Shown: positions 1 to 11,970, counted from the stretch's first letter. The stretch is 64,000 nucleotides of DNA from Rhodeus uyekii (GCA_037043235.1 JAWRVZ010000016.1:3323001-3387000); one strand, 5' to 3'. Notes: generated by a model not told the origin, from the letters alone. Made by a program: numbers and translations.

Positions 1-1
1 G

Positions 2-3000
2 TTGCAGTCTGAGCTGGCATGCCGAGACGAAGACAAAGATCTAGACCAATTCATAGAGCTGGCTATTCGCATCGACAGTCTGATCCGCTCACGAAGAGCC
101 CACCAAGTGACCTCCGCCGTTCAACTTCCGTCTCACAGTGACAACGTAGAACCCATGCAAGTGGGACAAACTCACCTTACTCCGGAAGAGAGAGAACGCC
201 GATTCAGGAATCACCTCTGCCTCTATTGTGGCCTGGCCGGTCACCTGAGGAACGAGTGTCCCACACGCCCGTCACGACGATCTTATAGGGTGAGTTTACT
301 CATTTCTGCTTCTTTTCGCAATAAGTGCTTCGATCTACCAGTTACCATTATCCATCAAGCACAAACCATCCAATCTAAAGCACTGATAGACTCGGGGGCC
401 GCAGGAAATTTTATTGATGAGGAATTGGTGCGTCAATACCGCATCCCACTAATCCCGTGCAAATCTCCCTTGGCAGTGGCAGCGCTAGATGGACGACCTC
501 TGGGGACTGGTCGTGTACTACACACCACCACCGACCTAGAACTTCAAGTGGGTGCCTTACACACCGAAATCATCCGCCTCTTCGTCATTCACTCCCCACA
601 CAACCCTATCATTCTGGGCTTCCCATGGCTACAGGTCCATGATCCACAAATCTCCTGGCAAGAGAGAGAAATAACCCGATGGAGCTCTGACTGTCAGACT
701 AAATGTCTTACTAGCAACCGTCTCACACCCATCAGAACGACAGTCATGGCCAACACCTCTACCACCGTGCTCGGCATTCCGGGGGCATATGCTGATCTCC
801 AGGAGGCCTTCAGCAAGATCAAAGCATCAGAATTACCACCTCACCGAGCCAACGACTGTGCCATTGACTTACAACCCGGTACATCACCTCCCAGAGGCCG
901 CATCTTCCCACTGTCTGAACCTGAGGATAAAGCCATGAAGGCATACATCAAAGAGGAACTGGAGAAGGGGTTCATTCGACCCTCTACCTCTCCTGCAGCT
1001 GCAGGTTTCTTCTTTGTGGGGAAAAAGGATGGGGGTCTTCGGCCCTGTATTGACTATCGTGGGCTTAATGAGATAACGGTGAAATTCAGGTACCCCCTTC
1101 CACTGGTCCCTGCTGCATTGGAACAGTTAAGGACCGCCAAGGTCTTCACCAAGTTAGATCTTCGCTCCGCATACAACCTGATCCGTATCCGAGAAGGAGA
1201 CGAATGGAAGACGGCTTTCTCCACCAACAATGGTCATTACGAATATCTAGTGATGCCCTTCGGACTCTCCAATAGCCCTTCAGTGTTCCAATCGTTCATC
1301 AATGACATATTCCGAGATATGCTGAACCAGGGCCTAGTCGTATATATCGACGACATTCTGATCTACTCAGATTCTATGGAGGAACACATCCAGCAGGTAC
1401 GCACAGTTCTACAACGTCTCATCAAACATCAACTCTACGCCAAGGCTGAGAAGTGTGAGTTCCATCAGTCATCAATATCCTTCCTTGGGTACATCATAAG
1501 TCCGGAAGGAGTCGCTATGGATGAAAGGAAAGTGCAAGCTGTCCTGAACTGGCCTCAACCCACTACCATAAAGGAGCTACAGAGATTTCTTGGTTTCTCT
1601 AACTTCTACCGACGATTCATCCGAAATTTCAGCTCCGTTGCCGCCCCGCTTACAGCCATGACCAAACGAGGTACCCCCAAACTCCAATGGGGTTCTGACT
1701 CTATCCAGGCGTTCGAAGAATTGAAGAAGAGGTTCACATCTGCCCCCATCTTGCATCATCCTGACCCCAGCATACCCTTCATAGTAGAAGTTGATGCATC
1801 CAACACTGGAATCGGAGCTATTCTGTCACAACGGCACGGTACGCCACCCAAACTCTTTCCTTGTGCCTATCACTCTAGAAAACTGTCACCCGCCGAACAG
1901 AATTATGATGTGGGCAATCGAGAACTATTAGCAATGAAAGCAGCATTCGAAGAATGGCGACACTGGCTAGAGGGGGCGAGACATCCATTCCTAGTATTGA
2001 CCGATCACCGCAACTTGGAATACCTACGATCAGCCAAAAGACTCAACCCACGGCAGGCTAGATGGGCATTATTCTTTACTCGGTTCGACTTCTCCATCAC
2101 ATACATCCCAGGCTCAAAGAACACCAAGGCAGACGCACTCTCACGACAGCACGATTTCACCCATCTGAACCCCCACCCAGACCCCATCATCCCAACCTCA
2201 CTCATTCTGGCACCAGTTCAGTGGGATATCATGACTGAGGTCACCCGAACACATGCACAAGACCCACCCCCGGCAGAATGTCCGGTAGATCGGACTCTTG
2301 TGCCTCCGCAACTCAGGGAAAAGGTAATGCGTTGGGTACACTCGTCCACCAGCTCGGGTCACCCAGGGATTGCAGCTACAATACGTCTGATCCGAAACCG
2401 ATTCTGGTGGGACACAGTACAGGTAGACACCACTAACTTTGTAAATGCTTGTCAGACATGTGCAGCCGCTAAGACACCCCGACAACTACCCGCAGGACTA
2501 TTGCAACCACTGCCCATCCCACAGCGACCATGGTCCCACATAGCCATCGATTTCATCACCGACCTGCCAGTCTCTCAAGGTAACACCACCATCATCACTA
2601 TCATTGATCGATTTTCCAAGGCTTGCCGTCTAATATCTCTGCCTAAGCTTCCCTCAGCTCTGGAAACAGCCGAGCACTTGCTCCATTATGTGTTTCGCTA
2701 CTACGGACTACCCGAGGATATTGTCTCAGATCGAGGCCCCCAATTCACATCCAGGGTGTGGACCGCCTTCTTCCGATTGCTCAATGTCAATATAAGCCTC
2801 ACCTCAGGATATCACCCCCAATCCAATGGACAAACCGAACGTCTGAATCAAGAAATCACCAAATTCCTCCGTATATACTGCCAACAGAACCAAAATGACT
2901 GGAGTCGATTCCTCCCCTGGGCCGAGTATGCTCAGAATTCCATCCGCAAACCTGCCACCAACCTCACACCCTTTCAGTGTGTTCTGGGATTCCAACCACC

Positions 3001-3724
3001 GCTGTTTCCATGGTCAGGTGAACCGTCCGAGGTGCCAGCCATCAATGACTGGTTTAAACGAAGCGACGCGGTATGGAATCAAGCACACGTCCATCTCCAA
3101 CGAGCAGTGAACAGGACCAAAGCCCAAGCAGACCGTCACCGACGTCCTCAACCGAACTACACACCGGGACAATGGGTTTGGCTGTCAACTAGGGATCTAC
3201 GCCTACGGCTACCATGCAAGAAACTCAGTCCCAGGTATGTGGGTCCATTCAAGATTTCTAAACAAGTTAATCCAGTGTCTTATCGTCTTGAACTTCCTGC
3301 CACTTACCGCATCTCTCCTACATTCCATGTATCCCTACTGAAACCGGCCGGTGGTCCGAGGGTGGAACCAGAAGGCAGTGACCCAGGCCCCCCACCCTTA
3401 ATCGTGGAAGGCGAGGAGGCATTTCAAGTGCGAGGTTTGCTAGATTCCAGACGTCGGGGGCGCCAGATCCAGTATCTGGTGGACTGGGAGGGGTACGGCC
3501 CGGAGGAAAGATCCTGGGTCAACACTGATGACATCCTGGACCCCAATCTCATCAATGATTTCCATAGCACTCACCCGGAAAAACCGGCCCCTCGACCACG
3601 AGGAAGACCCCGACGTCGGATGTGCTCTCGCGTCAGGAGCCGCTCGCAGGGGGGGGGCTCTGTCACAAATGCCAATGAGGTTCCCACCAGCGACCACCGG
3701 AGGTCGCACTCTCCGGAGTTCTAA
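2..3724 (+). CDS. Gag-Pol polyprotein of a sushi-type Gypsy element (partial, start outside window)
   Basis: The polyprotein packages and copies the element RNA and integrates the cDNA. The frame is open from the window edge for about 1240 codons without a break. In order: a CCHC zinc knuckle (CLYCGLAGHLRNEC, residues about 73-86), aspartic protease with IDSGA (near 129-133), RT with a GKKDGGLRPC block (about 340) and a YIDD active site (448-451), RNase H beginning at VEVDAS (about 595), integrase with an HHCC zinc domain (about 786-820) and DDE residues near 849, 909 and 946, then a chromodomain (about 1140-1195). Chromodomains of this family bind modified histone H3 and guide integration. 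The stop lies 64 bases inside the 3' LTR, so the last 20 or so residues, ending SHSPEF, are LTR-encoded. I see no lesion in the visible part. The true start, and whether the missing gag is intact, are unknown. Confidence 0.92.
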   Translation: MQSELACRDEDKDLDQFIELAIRIDSLIRSRRAHQVTSAVQLPSHSDNVEPMQVGQTHLTPEERERRFRNHLCLYCGLAGHLRNECPTRPSRRSYRVSLLISASFRNKCFDLPVTIIHQAQTIQSKALIDSGAAGNFIDEELVRQYRIPLIPCKSPLAVAALDGRPLGTGRVLHTTTDLELQVGALHTEIIRLFVIHSPHNPIILGFPWLQVHDPQISWQEREITRWSSDCQTKCLTSNRLTPIRTTVMANTSTTVLGIPGAYADLQEAFSKIKASELPPHRANDCAIDLQPGTSPPRGRIFPLSEPEDKAMKAYIKEELEKGFIRPSTSPAAAGFFFVGKKDGGLRPCIDYRGLNEITVKFRYPLPLVPAALEQLRTAKVFTKLDLRSAYNLIRIREGDEWKTAFSTNNGHYEYLVMPFGLSNSPSVFQSFINDIFRDMLNQGLVVYIDDILIYSDSMEEHIQQVRTVLQRLIKHQLYAKAEKCEFHQSSISFLGYIISPEGVAMDERKVQAVLNWPQPTTIKELQRFLGFSNFYRRFIRNFSSVAAPLTAMTKRGTPKLQWGSDSIQAFEELKKRFTSAPILHHPDPSIPFIVEVDASNTGIGAILSQRHGTPPKLFPCAYHSRKLSPAEQNYDVGNRELLAMKAAFEEWRHWLEGARHPFLVLTDHRNLEYLRSAKRLNPRQARWALFFTRFDFSITYIPGSKNTKADALSRQHDFTHLNPHPDPIIPTSLILAPVQWDIMTEVTRTHAQDPPPAECPVDRTLVPPQLREKVMRWVHSSTSSGHPGIAATIRLIRNRFWWDTVQVDTTNFVNACQTCAAAKTPRQLPAGLLQPLPIPQRPWSHIAIDFITDLPVSQGNTTIITIIDRFSKACRLISLPKLPSALETAEHLLHYVFRYYGLPEDIVSDRGPQFTSRVWTAFFRLLNVNISLTSGYHPQSNGQTERLNQEITKFLRIYCQQNQNDWSRFLPWAEYAQNSIRKPATNLTPFQCVLGFQPPLFPWSGEPSEVPAINDWFKRSDAVWNQAHVHLQRAVNRTKAQADRHRRPQPNYTPGQWVWLSTRDLRLRLPCKKLSPRYVGPFKISKQVNPVSYRLELPATYRISPTFHVSLLKPAGGPRVEPEGSDPGPPPLIVEGEEAFQVRGLLDSRRRGRQIQYLVDWEGYGPEERSWVNTDDILDPNLINDFHSTHPEKPAPRPRGRPRRRMCSRVRSRSQGGGSVTNANEVPTSDHRRSHSPEF

Positions 3725-4139
3725 TTCACTTGGACTACAATTCCCATACACTCACTTTCCTGGACTGATTACACCACACCTGTTACATATTCCCACAGAC
3801 TATTTAACCCTGGCTACCCAGCAGATCCGTGCGAAGTTTTGTTTGCCCCGGCCACAATTCTGAGCGTTATCTTCACCTGTTTACCTTGCCTGTGTATTGA
3901 CTGCCTTGTTCCTCGTTCACGATCCTGTTCCGCCTGCCTCCTGTTTGTTGTTTGCCTGTTCTCCGGATTCTGACCGTTTGCTGCATACCCTGACCTTCTG
4001 CCTGTTTTTGACCATTCTCTCTGCCCTGCCTTGGATATTGCTGTTTGCCTGGTATTTCGACCTCAGCCTGTTTTGTACCACTCTCTGTTGTTATCATTAA
4101 ACTGCAAATGGATCTTAACCTGCCTGAGTCCTCGTTACA
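3661..4139 (+). repeat. 3' LTR of the left sushi-type element
   Basis: It begins TGTCACAAAT directly after the polypurine tract and ends CTCGTTACA, giving the expected TG...CA termini and about 479 bp. A TATTTAA box near 3800 and an ATTAAA polyadenylation signal near 4097 fit U3 and R. The pol stop codon (3722-3724) lies inside it. The right boundary is inferred from the terminal CA, because the other LTR is not in the window. Confidence 0.8.
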
Positions 4140-6775
4140 ATCAGTAAAGACAAAGCATTTTTATTTATTTTTTCAAAATGGAAGGACAAAGACAAGAAAT
4201 AAATTTACTGTATGTGGGGACAGAACATTTCATATGCCTGTTAAAGGGCAGCTTTTTTCCTTCACAGAAGTGCTTACCTCAAAAAACTTTAAGCTATCTT
4301 AAAGTGACACCACAACATTTGTCCAGAACTTAACTGAGTGACCCATAAAGTGGATCTAAAGGGTAATGAAAGAGCTGAGAGGCCTTCAAAGCAGAGCTGT
4401 AGGATACAATAGCAAGAATTCAATTGGGCTCACAGTATTCACCAAATTACCCTATTGAAAGGAAGTCAGGTTCTAAAAGAAAATTGATTCAGTAGCAAGT
4501 TAGCGACAAAGCAGTAAAAATACGTTAAAAAAATGTTAAAAAAACGATTTTTTCCATTGATCATATGTTACAATAATATCAGGTTTCCTGTGCCTAACGT
4601 ACTGACAGAATCCGAAAAAGAATTACGAATTTATCAAACTAAATTGGTCGCTTCCTGGATCCTTCTGTATAAATAAAGTAAAAGTGTGTCAGTGCTTTTG
4701 TGGGAGTACTATGACAAAGCATCTTGGACAGTCAACTAAATAAATAAGGGAGTGAAGACAATAGCAGTTAGAAAACATGAACAGCAGTCAGTAAATGTAC
4801 AGCACATCCCTGAGTCGCATTTATAAGAATCTGATCCAACTCGCTCAGGTTTATTTTTGTACAGTCTCTGATGCTAAGTATGCACAGGAGAATATTTCAA
4901 ATGCCCCGGAGGATTTCCACAAGCAGAACACAGTATCTTGGGTTTCTCAGGCTTAGACAGAGGAAAAAGGTTTATGCAGGCACTGAGATTATCAGGGCAG
5001 ATTACAGTGATTGTCTCTGCACCGAACAATAGTCTGGGCACTGTGATAAGACCCCGCCAAATCGTCAATAACACCAAAAGATGATGGATGAAATGCAATA
5101 TGACCTACTGTGTTTAAGTCCCTTCGCTGCCGCAGTGAGATTCCGAAACACAATATATGCAGCACAATATAGAATTCCACCCAGTTTCATTTATTTCTGA
5201 AAGAGGGTTACAAATTGATCCTTTAGTTTAAAAACTCAAAATATATACGGTTTTGTTGCTCTTTTGTTTTTCTCAGCATCAGAGGTATATTCGTCTTAAT
5301 GCAGTCCACGTGCAGTCTATAAAGTGCTGTTTTTTTTCTTTCTTTAACCTCTGACACAACTGAAAGTGATAAAAATCAGTATTTATATAATACACAAACT
5401 TCTTTGTGCGAGGATTTGTTGCTCAGTAAATATGTCTCCAGCTAATAAACTCTGAAGCTAATAAAGTCTTGTTCAATGATTTTTCAATTAGCAACGCAGG
5501 AAACTTTGATTTGTTGTTGCCTGCATTAAGCAAGGTTTAAGATTATTGTTTGACTCTAAAGGAGAAAGCACTATATAAAACATATAAACATATATATTAT
5601 AGACACACAGCCTCTGAAGATGTAACATATGAGCCTAAGCAACAGTTCAAAAGGTGTAAACACCCAATGGGGAAGTTGGACCAAAGTTTGGAAGGATGTT
5701 GTTGGTTAACATCTATACAGTATGTAGATTCAAAGTCATTCACAGTTTCAAACATACAGAACTCTCTGTGTGAACTCTATGGTGGCCAGTTGCTCTCAAG
5801 TGGTCTTATCATAAAAAGGCCTGTTTTGTGGACAACATAATGGTCTCAAGGGTCTCAAACTGAAATTATCTAAGAGTTGCTACCAAAGTGATGTTCTCCG
5901 TTGATTGCAGTCACACTGTTACAACCATGAGTTTTTGCATTCATGAATTTTAACTATATCTAGTTGGCATAGTTATTTGTAAATACAGACTTTTATTAGT
6001 TGAGCAATTTATCTTTCCCTCATCCATATTGCTTCGGATGCTTTGTGAACTAATGACTCCTGAAATTGTTTTTCTTGAGAACTGCAATTTCTCTATAGGT
6101 AGGCAGGAAGCAGCTCAGAGAACAAAAGTGTATCTCTGGCTGTTAATGTAATGGTCAGTTTTTTTTCTATAAAGAGTCAGGAATTAAATACATCAGTCAA
6201 TTAACATACACTCTTAAATACAATTATTTTATTTCAGTCCAACAGGGAAAAAAGAACATCACGGGAGTAAATGATCAAAACTAGAATCAATCACATCAGT
6301 GGTCTTGTAGTGTAAGCAGATCAATGCATATAGTGGGAATTCACTTGTCTGTATTTGCGTTTGAGATTATCAGTCTGTGCAGACTTTTCAGTGACTCTCT
6401 CTGCATGTTACAAGTGATGGAGTTTATGAGTGAGTCATTGAATAGTTCATTCAAACTATTCCTTCAAAAACCCAGTTTCATTCAGGAATAAAACAATTTA
6501 TGGAGTCATTGCATTATTCACTCAATTGACTGATTCAGTAAACACCACTGTTGTGTGTTGCTTGGAGACACACTAGGGCTCTGCTGTCTTTTATTTGGAA
6601 CTGTTTGCATTTATGTTGCAACAATAGACAAAGTGACTGCCGCATTTGGCCAATATTACTTTTATATTTACTGGACTGTTCTATAAATGTTTCTGAAAAC
6701 ATCAACATGATTACATGCTACTATTAGGAAATACAGAACACTTGATACAGAAGATTGCTTAAGTATACATATATT
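4140..6775. other. AT-rich stretch without a recognisable gene
   Basis: Open frames are short and do not resemble a known protein. I see no LTR pair, tRNA-like head or transposase here. It is probably unique intergenic DNA. Confidence 0.5.
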
Positions 6776-7557
6776 TGTCAGGGTTCTGCCACATTCGGTC
6801 ATTTCTTGGTTTTGTGGCAGAGCTCAGACACTATCGTATTGTCTCGTGTTTTGTGTAAGCGCGCGGCTTCCAGAGTCTCGAGTCATACGCTCTCTTGTCT
6901 GTGTAACATCTTATGTGTGGGATATGATGTCCGATCCCCAGACTGGTCTTGTTCAGTTTCGGTTTTCTGTCGGGGTTCGGACATTCATGACCCGCGTGTT
7001 CGTCCTTGTCATGAGCGCACAAGACAAGTGGTTGCTTGTTCTTGTGCGCTCTACGCTTTGTGGGTGGACATGGTTTCGGCTTTTCTCAAACCGCGCTCTC
7101 TCATGTCTGTGTGCAGTGTTGTAAGCATGCGGTTCGTGTTTACATCGGCCACGTGCTTTCATGTTGTGTTTTTTGTGTCGAGTGCAACTTGTCTCCTGTT
7201 TTATGCGAACATGCGGCGATGCGCGTTCACATTGGCTGCGTGTTTGTGTGTTGTCATTGTGTAACCCCGCCCACCTTGTTCCCCTGTTTAACTTTGATTT
7301 TCTCCAGCTGTTTCCTACTCGATTACCCTTCCTCCTGTGTCTAATTAATCCATTTACATTTGCTGTCCTGGGTCGCTTCGTTGTCGTTTCTTGTGCTTTG
7401 TCTTGTCGAATCTACCCAACCCAGCCCTGTCGAGTACAGACCAGTCCAGTCCAGTTTCGGTTTCCTCCCTCAGGGCTGTTTCAGTTTGTCTTTTGTTTTT
7501 CATTAAATAAACACCTTCCACCCAACAAAGTGAGTCCTCGCTTCCTGAAACGTGACA
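6776..7557 (+). repeat. Solo LTR (782 bp) with TATATT target duplication
   Basis: The block starts TGTCAGGGTTCTGCC and ends AACGTGACA, with TG...CA termini. It is flanked on both sides by the six bases TATATT (6770-6775 and 7558-7563). An ATTAAATAAA polyadenylation motif lies near its 3' end. No gag or pol sequence adjoins it, so it is a solo LTR left by LTR-LTR recombination. Open frames inside it do not look like proteins. A related copy in reverse orientation lies at 22943-23733. A six-base duplication would suit an endogenous retrovirus, but the family is not identified. Confidence 0.8.
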
Positions 7558-8689
7558 TATATTAGCCTACTATTTCACAATCTCTTTGAAGACTGTAGTG
7601 GTGTCAAAATCCCTGGTCTAAAACAAATGGGTAAATTTGTTGGCTGCACAAACAGTATATTCACATAACCTAAGTTATGATTTTGTTTGGAGCTCATGCC
7701 AAAATGTTCATAAGAACAACAATTATTTTTTTGACAGACAGAAATCTTGGTCACATTGGAATAAATGTGCATAATATTTCAGGCATATAATGTCTTTGGT
7801 CCATCATTACGGCAATAATGTAGCAAGCTTATTCAGAGTTCCCTTCCAAAATAGGCAGCTTTTTATTGGTAAATATGGCAAATTTGTACGTACGTTTAAC
7901 AAATCGTATTGGGAAATGTGTTGCCTCACAATAAATTCTGGAAAGTGTGGATTTCTATTGTAATGACTTTCACTCATGGAAATTTACCAAACAAAGGCAA
8001 ATGTGACTGAAATTTACCAGCTTTTTTTTCTCTTTTATTTTCAGATCTGTCGAAAGCATCCAAAAGAGTGGGTTGAGTGTAACCCCATCATTAATGCAGC
8101 TCAGTTGACTGAAGTACCGCTGGCAGTCTGCCTATGGAACACCTGCGCTAGAACACCAGCGAGTGCAGTGAAGGAACTGATGTGTGCCGACCCCTGGGGG
8201 TGGCTCTCTGCTTTTACCTTTGTTCTTGTTGTCAAATTTTCTAATTCATTTGACAGCGCAGCACTTGCTTTTCTCTTCTTTTTAAATGAAAGATCTCTCT
8301 TGATTCATCTTAAAGTTTTCTTTTTCAGAGTCTAAAATGACAGTTACACAAAAGTTATGCAGCGCTTCTGGCAAAGATGTTTTTTTTTTTATGAGAGCCT
8401 GCAGATTTATCTTTTCTCTCTATTCCTCTCTCTCTATCTCTCGTTCTGCTTTTGTAATAACTAATGATTAATCAACAGGAAACGGGCCTTGAACAAAAGG
8501 TAATAACTAAAAAGGTTTCATTGCTAATCATTTATCATTGTAAGTTACGACAATAGACCTTGATTGCATGTTTGTTCGTTTCCGACTACAGTAATAATGA
8601 TGAATTCGGAATTTCAGTAATGAGAAGCAGTCTTTTCAATCAGCCAGAATTGCATTTACTATCAGAGATATTCATGTATCTGTTACTTT
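7558..8689. other. AT-rich stretch, nothing recognised
   Basis: It contains pyrimidine-rich tracts and short open frames only. No host exon with convincing splice sites and no transposon protein was recognised. Confidence 0.45.
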
Positions 8690-9064
8690 AGGGTTAGTTC
8701 ACCCAAAAATAAAAATATGACCCTTTTTTTAAACCAAACATAATCGGAGTAATATTGAAAATAAATGTCATGTCAGAGGTCACTCTTCCACTGAAACTAG
8801 ACTCTCATACAGCCGTTACCGGAAGCCAACGATTATAGTCTATATAATTATAAATATGGATATTTTTCGGACAAAAATGCATTACTTTGCTTCAGACGGC
8901 CTTTATTGGCCCACTTTGTGATAGATGCGCTTTTGGGCTTCAAAAAATGGTTTCATTCATTCCCAGAAGAAGAATATTGTTTATTTGAACTCGATTGTGT
9001 TTGGCTGAAAGTCATATACACCAAGGATGGCTTGAGGGCTGAGGGCAGGACTAACCCTTTAGAT
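8690..9064. mobile_element. Short non-autonomous DNA element (MITE-like), common cyprinid repeat
   Basis: The ends form a short inverted pair: AGGGTTAGTTCACCC at the left and GGACTAACCCTTT at the right. The interior, including the stretch around CATACAGCCGTTACCGGAAG and the right-hand GTCATATACACCAAGGATGG, matches my recollection of a high-copy carp/zebrafish interspersed repeat. It has no coding capacity. Assignment to a superfamily (hAT-like is plausible) is not supported by sequence here. Confidence 0.6.
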
Positions 9065-10715
9065 ATGTTTTTCCAAGTTGAAGTATGTAATATTGCTGTT
9101 AAAATACTGCATAGAATAATGCATCTTAATGGACAGAGATAACAGAGACAGAATTACATCATTTGCTCAACCAATAGTGTGATTTTTTTTTTAGAATCAG
9201 AGCAAAATTACCTGTTTTTTGATTAATGGAAAATGGGTAAAGTGTTCATAAAACCGTTTCGACAATTATCATTTATCATTTTTTGGTGATCCAAGTGGCA
9301 TAGAAGTGCCATACTTTAAATGCTAAAGAACTGGTCACTCAACTCACAAGCCACCATAGAATCATATTTTTTCTCATTCCCAGGACACTGTTATTCGGGA
9401 GTTTTCAGCAATGGGGCACGTTTTTGTTTGCTTTATTTAATGGCTGTGGGCCAGCCCAATGATGGGAGTTTTATAGAGAATGTGAGAGTGAGGTTTTTAT
9501 CGCTTCACCTGAGTTATGGGGCTGCATGATAAAGAAGCAAGGATGATTTGTTTTGCAGCATTTTTCATTCCGTCATTTCACTCGGTGCAGGAAATATATG
9601 AGTCATTCTGCATCATTATGACATCTAGGTAATTAGCTGTGTTGAGGTTTAAATGAATTGCTTCAATTTATTTCCCCATGAGTAGTTGGGTAGTGTGACC
9701 TAAAACGATTACACTGATATATTTCAAAATAATCTTGCTTCATTACTGTCAGAATTTCAAGGAAGAATAAAGAGACATAAGGAGCTGTACACCTAGAAGT
9801 TAACAATATATCATCATTTAAGGTGTTTTTATGCATTTTTGTACCTCAAACTAAACTTAAATTGTTACAATGTTGAAAACAAATGTTTTCTTCTTGCTTT
9901 GGTTTGCTTTCACAAGTGAACATTTAAAAGCGTACCAAAATGTCTTTTATTAGGGTCACATGAGTAAAACTGTCCTCTCACTTACCATTACAACATTGGC
10001 TCACTGACACCTGTTTATCTTCCTCAAAACATATCTCACCAAGATAGACCAAGAAATTGTCAAATGGGCTTATTGTGGCTTTACATGCAGCTGTTGTTAC
10101 ACACATGCACACAGTAATATGAATGTGGCGATCATTTTATTGTATAATTGATTAGTAAATCAAAGCTTTGTCTGGACAGCATTCCTGCAATGCACCTCTT
10201 TTGGGAGACAAGCAATTAGACAACTTTTTAAGATGAAGCGCTCTTTGGTTTTCAACTGTGATGAGCAATGTGCTTACCCACAGAATCAGACACTGCTTTC
10301 ATCCCATAATGAATTATGATTCCACTTGTTGTTGTTTTTTGTCCGTTGGGTCAGATTGCTTTCTCACCACAACCAAACAGCTCCAGAGTTGAGATTGAGA
10401 CCACCTTATTTATCTCAGACTGTTTAATTGTTGCAGACCAATCTAAAGGAGAAAATGTGTTTGGTTCCAAAACAAATGCTCCAAATGAACCAAGTGTGAA
10501 AGCCCCCTTGTAACAAAGAACACGATTTTTGAAAGTGATTCTTGTTAATGAAGTGAAAACAACTCGCAAGATATAGAAACGTGTTATTTGAAAATGAGAA
10601 CTTCATTTTTAAAATGCTGCGTAATGCACGTTCCACTCATAAGCGCAATGATCTAACACGCTTACAATGAAAAACAGTGAAAAAAACCCGTTCTGTGCAA
10701 ACCGGCCTTTACACA
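9065..10715. other. AT-rich stretch without a recognisable gene
   Basis: Only short frames on both strands, none resembling a conserved protein. No repeat boundary could be set. Confidence 0.45.
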
Positions 10716-10890
10716 CCCTTCGTTGTTCTAAACCCGCATGACCTACTGTCTTCCATGGAACACAAAAGGAGAAATTTTGTATTGGCTGCTCTTGTCCACG
10801 CAGTTAAAATCATTGGGGTCTGGAGCTTTGTAGCTTCAAGGAGCTTGAAAAAGCACCTTAAAAGTATTATCTGTACAACTTTGTCCACCT
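10716..10890. repeat. Fragment of a high-copy cyprinid interspersed repeat
   Basis: Segments such as CATGACCTACTGTCTTCC, GGAACACAAAAGGAGA and GAAAAAGCACCTTAAAAGTA resemble a diverged copy of the cyprinid repeat normally read as 'catgactttctttcttc...gaacacaaaagaaga...'. It is non-coding. The ends are not defined. Identification is from memory of the motif, not from an alignment. Confidence 0.45.
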
Positions 10891-11255
10891 AGTTCCAAGG
10901 TATAGTATAGTTTTGTTTTAGGAGTAGATACAAATTTACGTCTTTATCCAATTATAATCTTGACATCGCACTTCTCCTTGAAGCAGATTTCATGTCTGAA
11001 TTAATTGTTCAAATCAGTTTTTGTGAACTGGATCAAATGATTTATTGATATAATCTGACTAATATCAGACTAATATTAAGGCCGTGAGACATCATGTTAA
11101 AGGTTGGCCGTTGAACATCTGTTCGTTTTTGGGGTGTGTTTTCATTGAATCCATCTGTGGTGAGCGAGATTGATGTGAAAATAGTTAGCAACCACTGCTT
11201 TCTTTACAGTTTGTAGTTTTATAGCCCTTGTTGTTATAGAATATTTTTATTTAAC

Positions 11256-11595
11256 TGTCACTCTCTTGTCCTGTCGCATCTGTCACATCCGAATTCTTTT
11301 ATGTATCTTCCAGGTCCTGCACGCTCCTGTCTGCATCTAATCACTGCCCAAGTCTTGTCAGCTGTTCCAATCATGTGTTCGTCTATATATCCCCTCCTGT
11401 GCTCCCTTGTCTTGGTCAGTCTTTGAAGTTGCGTGACGTTGCTTCGTGGTGTGTGGATGTCGTCTCAGGTCTTGTTTTCTTGCCAAGTATTTTCAGGTTT
11501 GCACCACACTTTTGTTGTGCCATTTTCTAATAAAGCCTGCTTTCGTTGAGATCCTTTCTCATTGATCTGCATCACACACACCCGTTTCCGTGACA
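11256..11595 (+). repeat. Solo LTR-like element, same family as 33652-33930
   Basis: It starts TGTCACTCTCTTGTC and ends TTTCCGTGACA. A TATATAT box lies near 11383 and an AATAAAG polyadenylation signal near 11531, as in a complete LTR. The sequence ATCTGTCACATCCG, followed by TATCTTCC and TAATCA, is shared with the minus-strand solo LTR at 33652-33930, which does have a target duplication. I do not see a matching duplication here, so one end may have decayed. Confidence 0.65.
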
Positions 11596-11789
11596 AAGAC
11601 GTGCTAGTTAGCCTATAGTTGTAGTCTTTGCAATGTGTTCATGTTGAACTTTTTGGCCCAGATGAAAGTGGCTTCAGGCTTTCGTCACCAGCTGTTGATT
11701 AAGTGCATCTGGATTAACATTTCTGTACTTGATCTAAACTACTTTGGTCACACTGTACTTTTATGATACTTTCATAACTGCTTTCTGCA

Positions 11790-11970
11790 TGAACCTGGAC
11801 AGCCTCATTGCCAGTCCCCATTCATTATAAATGGATGGAACATATCAAGAGTACCTTCTTCAAAATGGTCCTGTTTCAGAAGATAATCATGTGTTTTTGG
11901 AATGACATTAAGGAATAGTTCACTCCTAAATGACAATTCCTCATGCTTATATTGTAATGTCAGCACTATA
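11790..11970. repeat. Fragment of a high-copy cyprinid interspersed repeat
   Basis: The block around GGAATGACATTAAGGAATAGTTCACTCC and the preceding CATTCATTATAAATGG resemble the other end of the repeat seen at 10716-10890, with a decayed 'gggatagttcaccc' terminus. It is non-coding and diverged. Confidence 0.4.

Larger units (their letters stand above)
1..4139 (+). mobile_element. Ty3/Gypsy sushi-type chromovirus retrotransposon, 5' end outside the window
   Basis: This is the right-hand part of an LTR retrotransposon. A single open frame carries the gag zinc knuckle, protease, RT, RNase H, integrase and a C-terminal chromodomain in that order, which is the Ty3/Gypsy chromovirus arrangement. 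A G-rich polypurine tract (about 3648-3657) sits just before an LTR beginning TGTCACAAAT. The 5' LTR and most of gag lie left of the window, so neither the target duplication nor the LTR divergence can be read. The protein is clearly related to the second sushi element at 42660-46530 but distinct from it, so the two are different lineages and not duplicates. Confidence 0.93.

Noticed and set aside
6755..7264. 169-codon frame on the plus strand
   Set aside because: It lies inside the solo LTR, begins before it, and has a Cys/Val-rich composition without domain resemblance. It is an accident of LTR composition.
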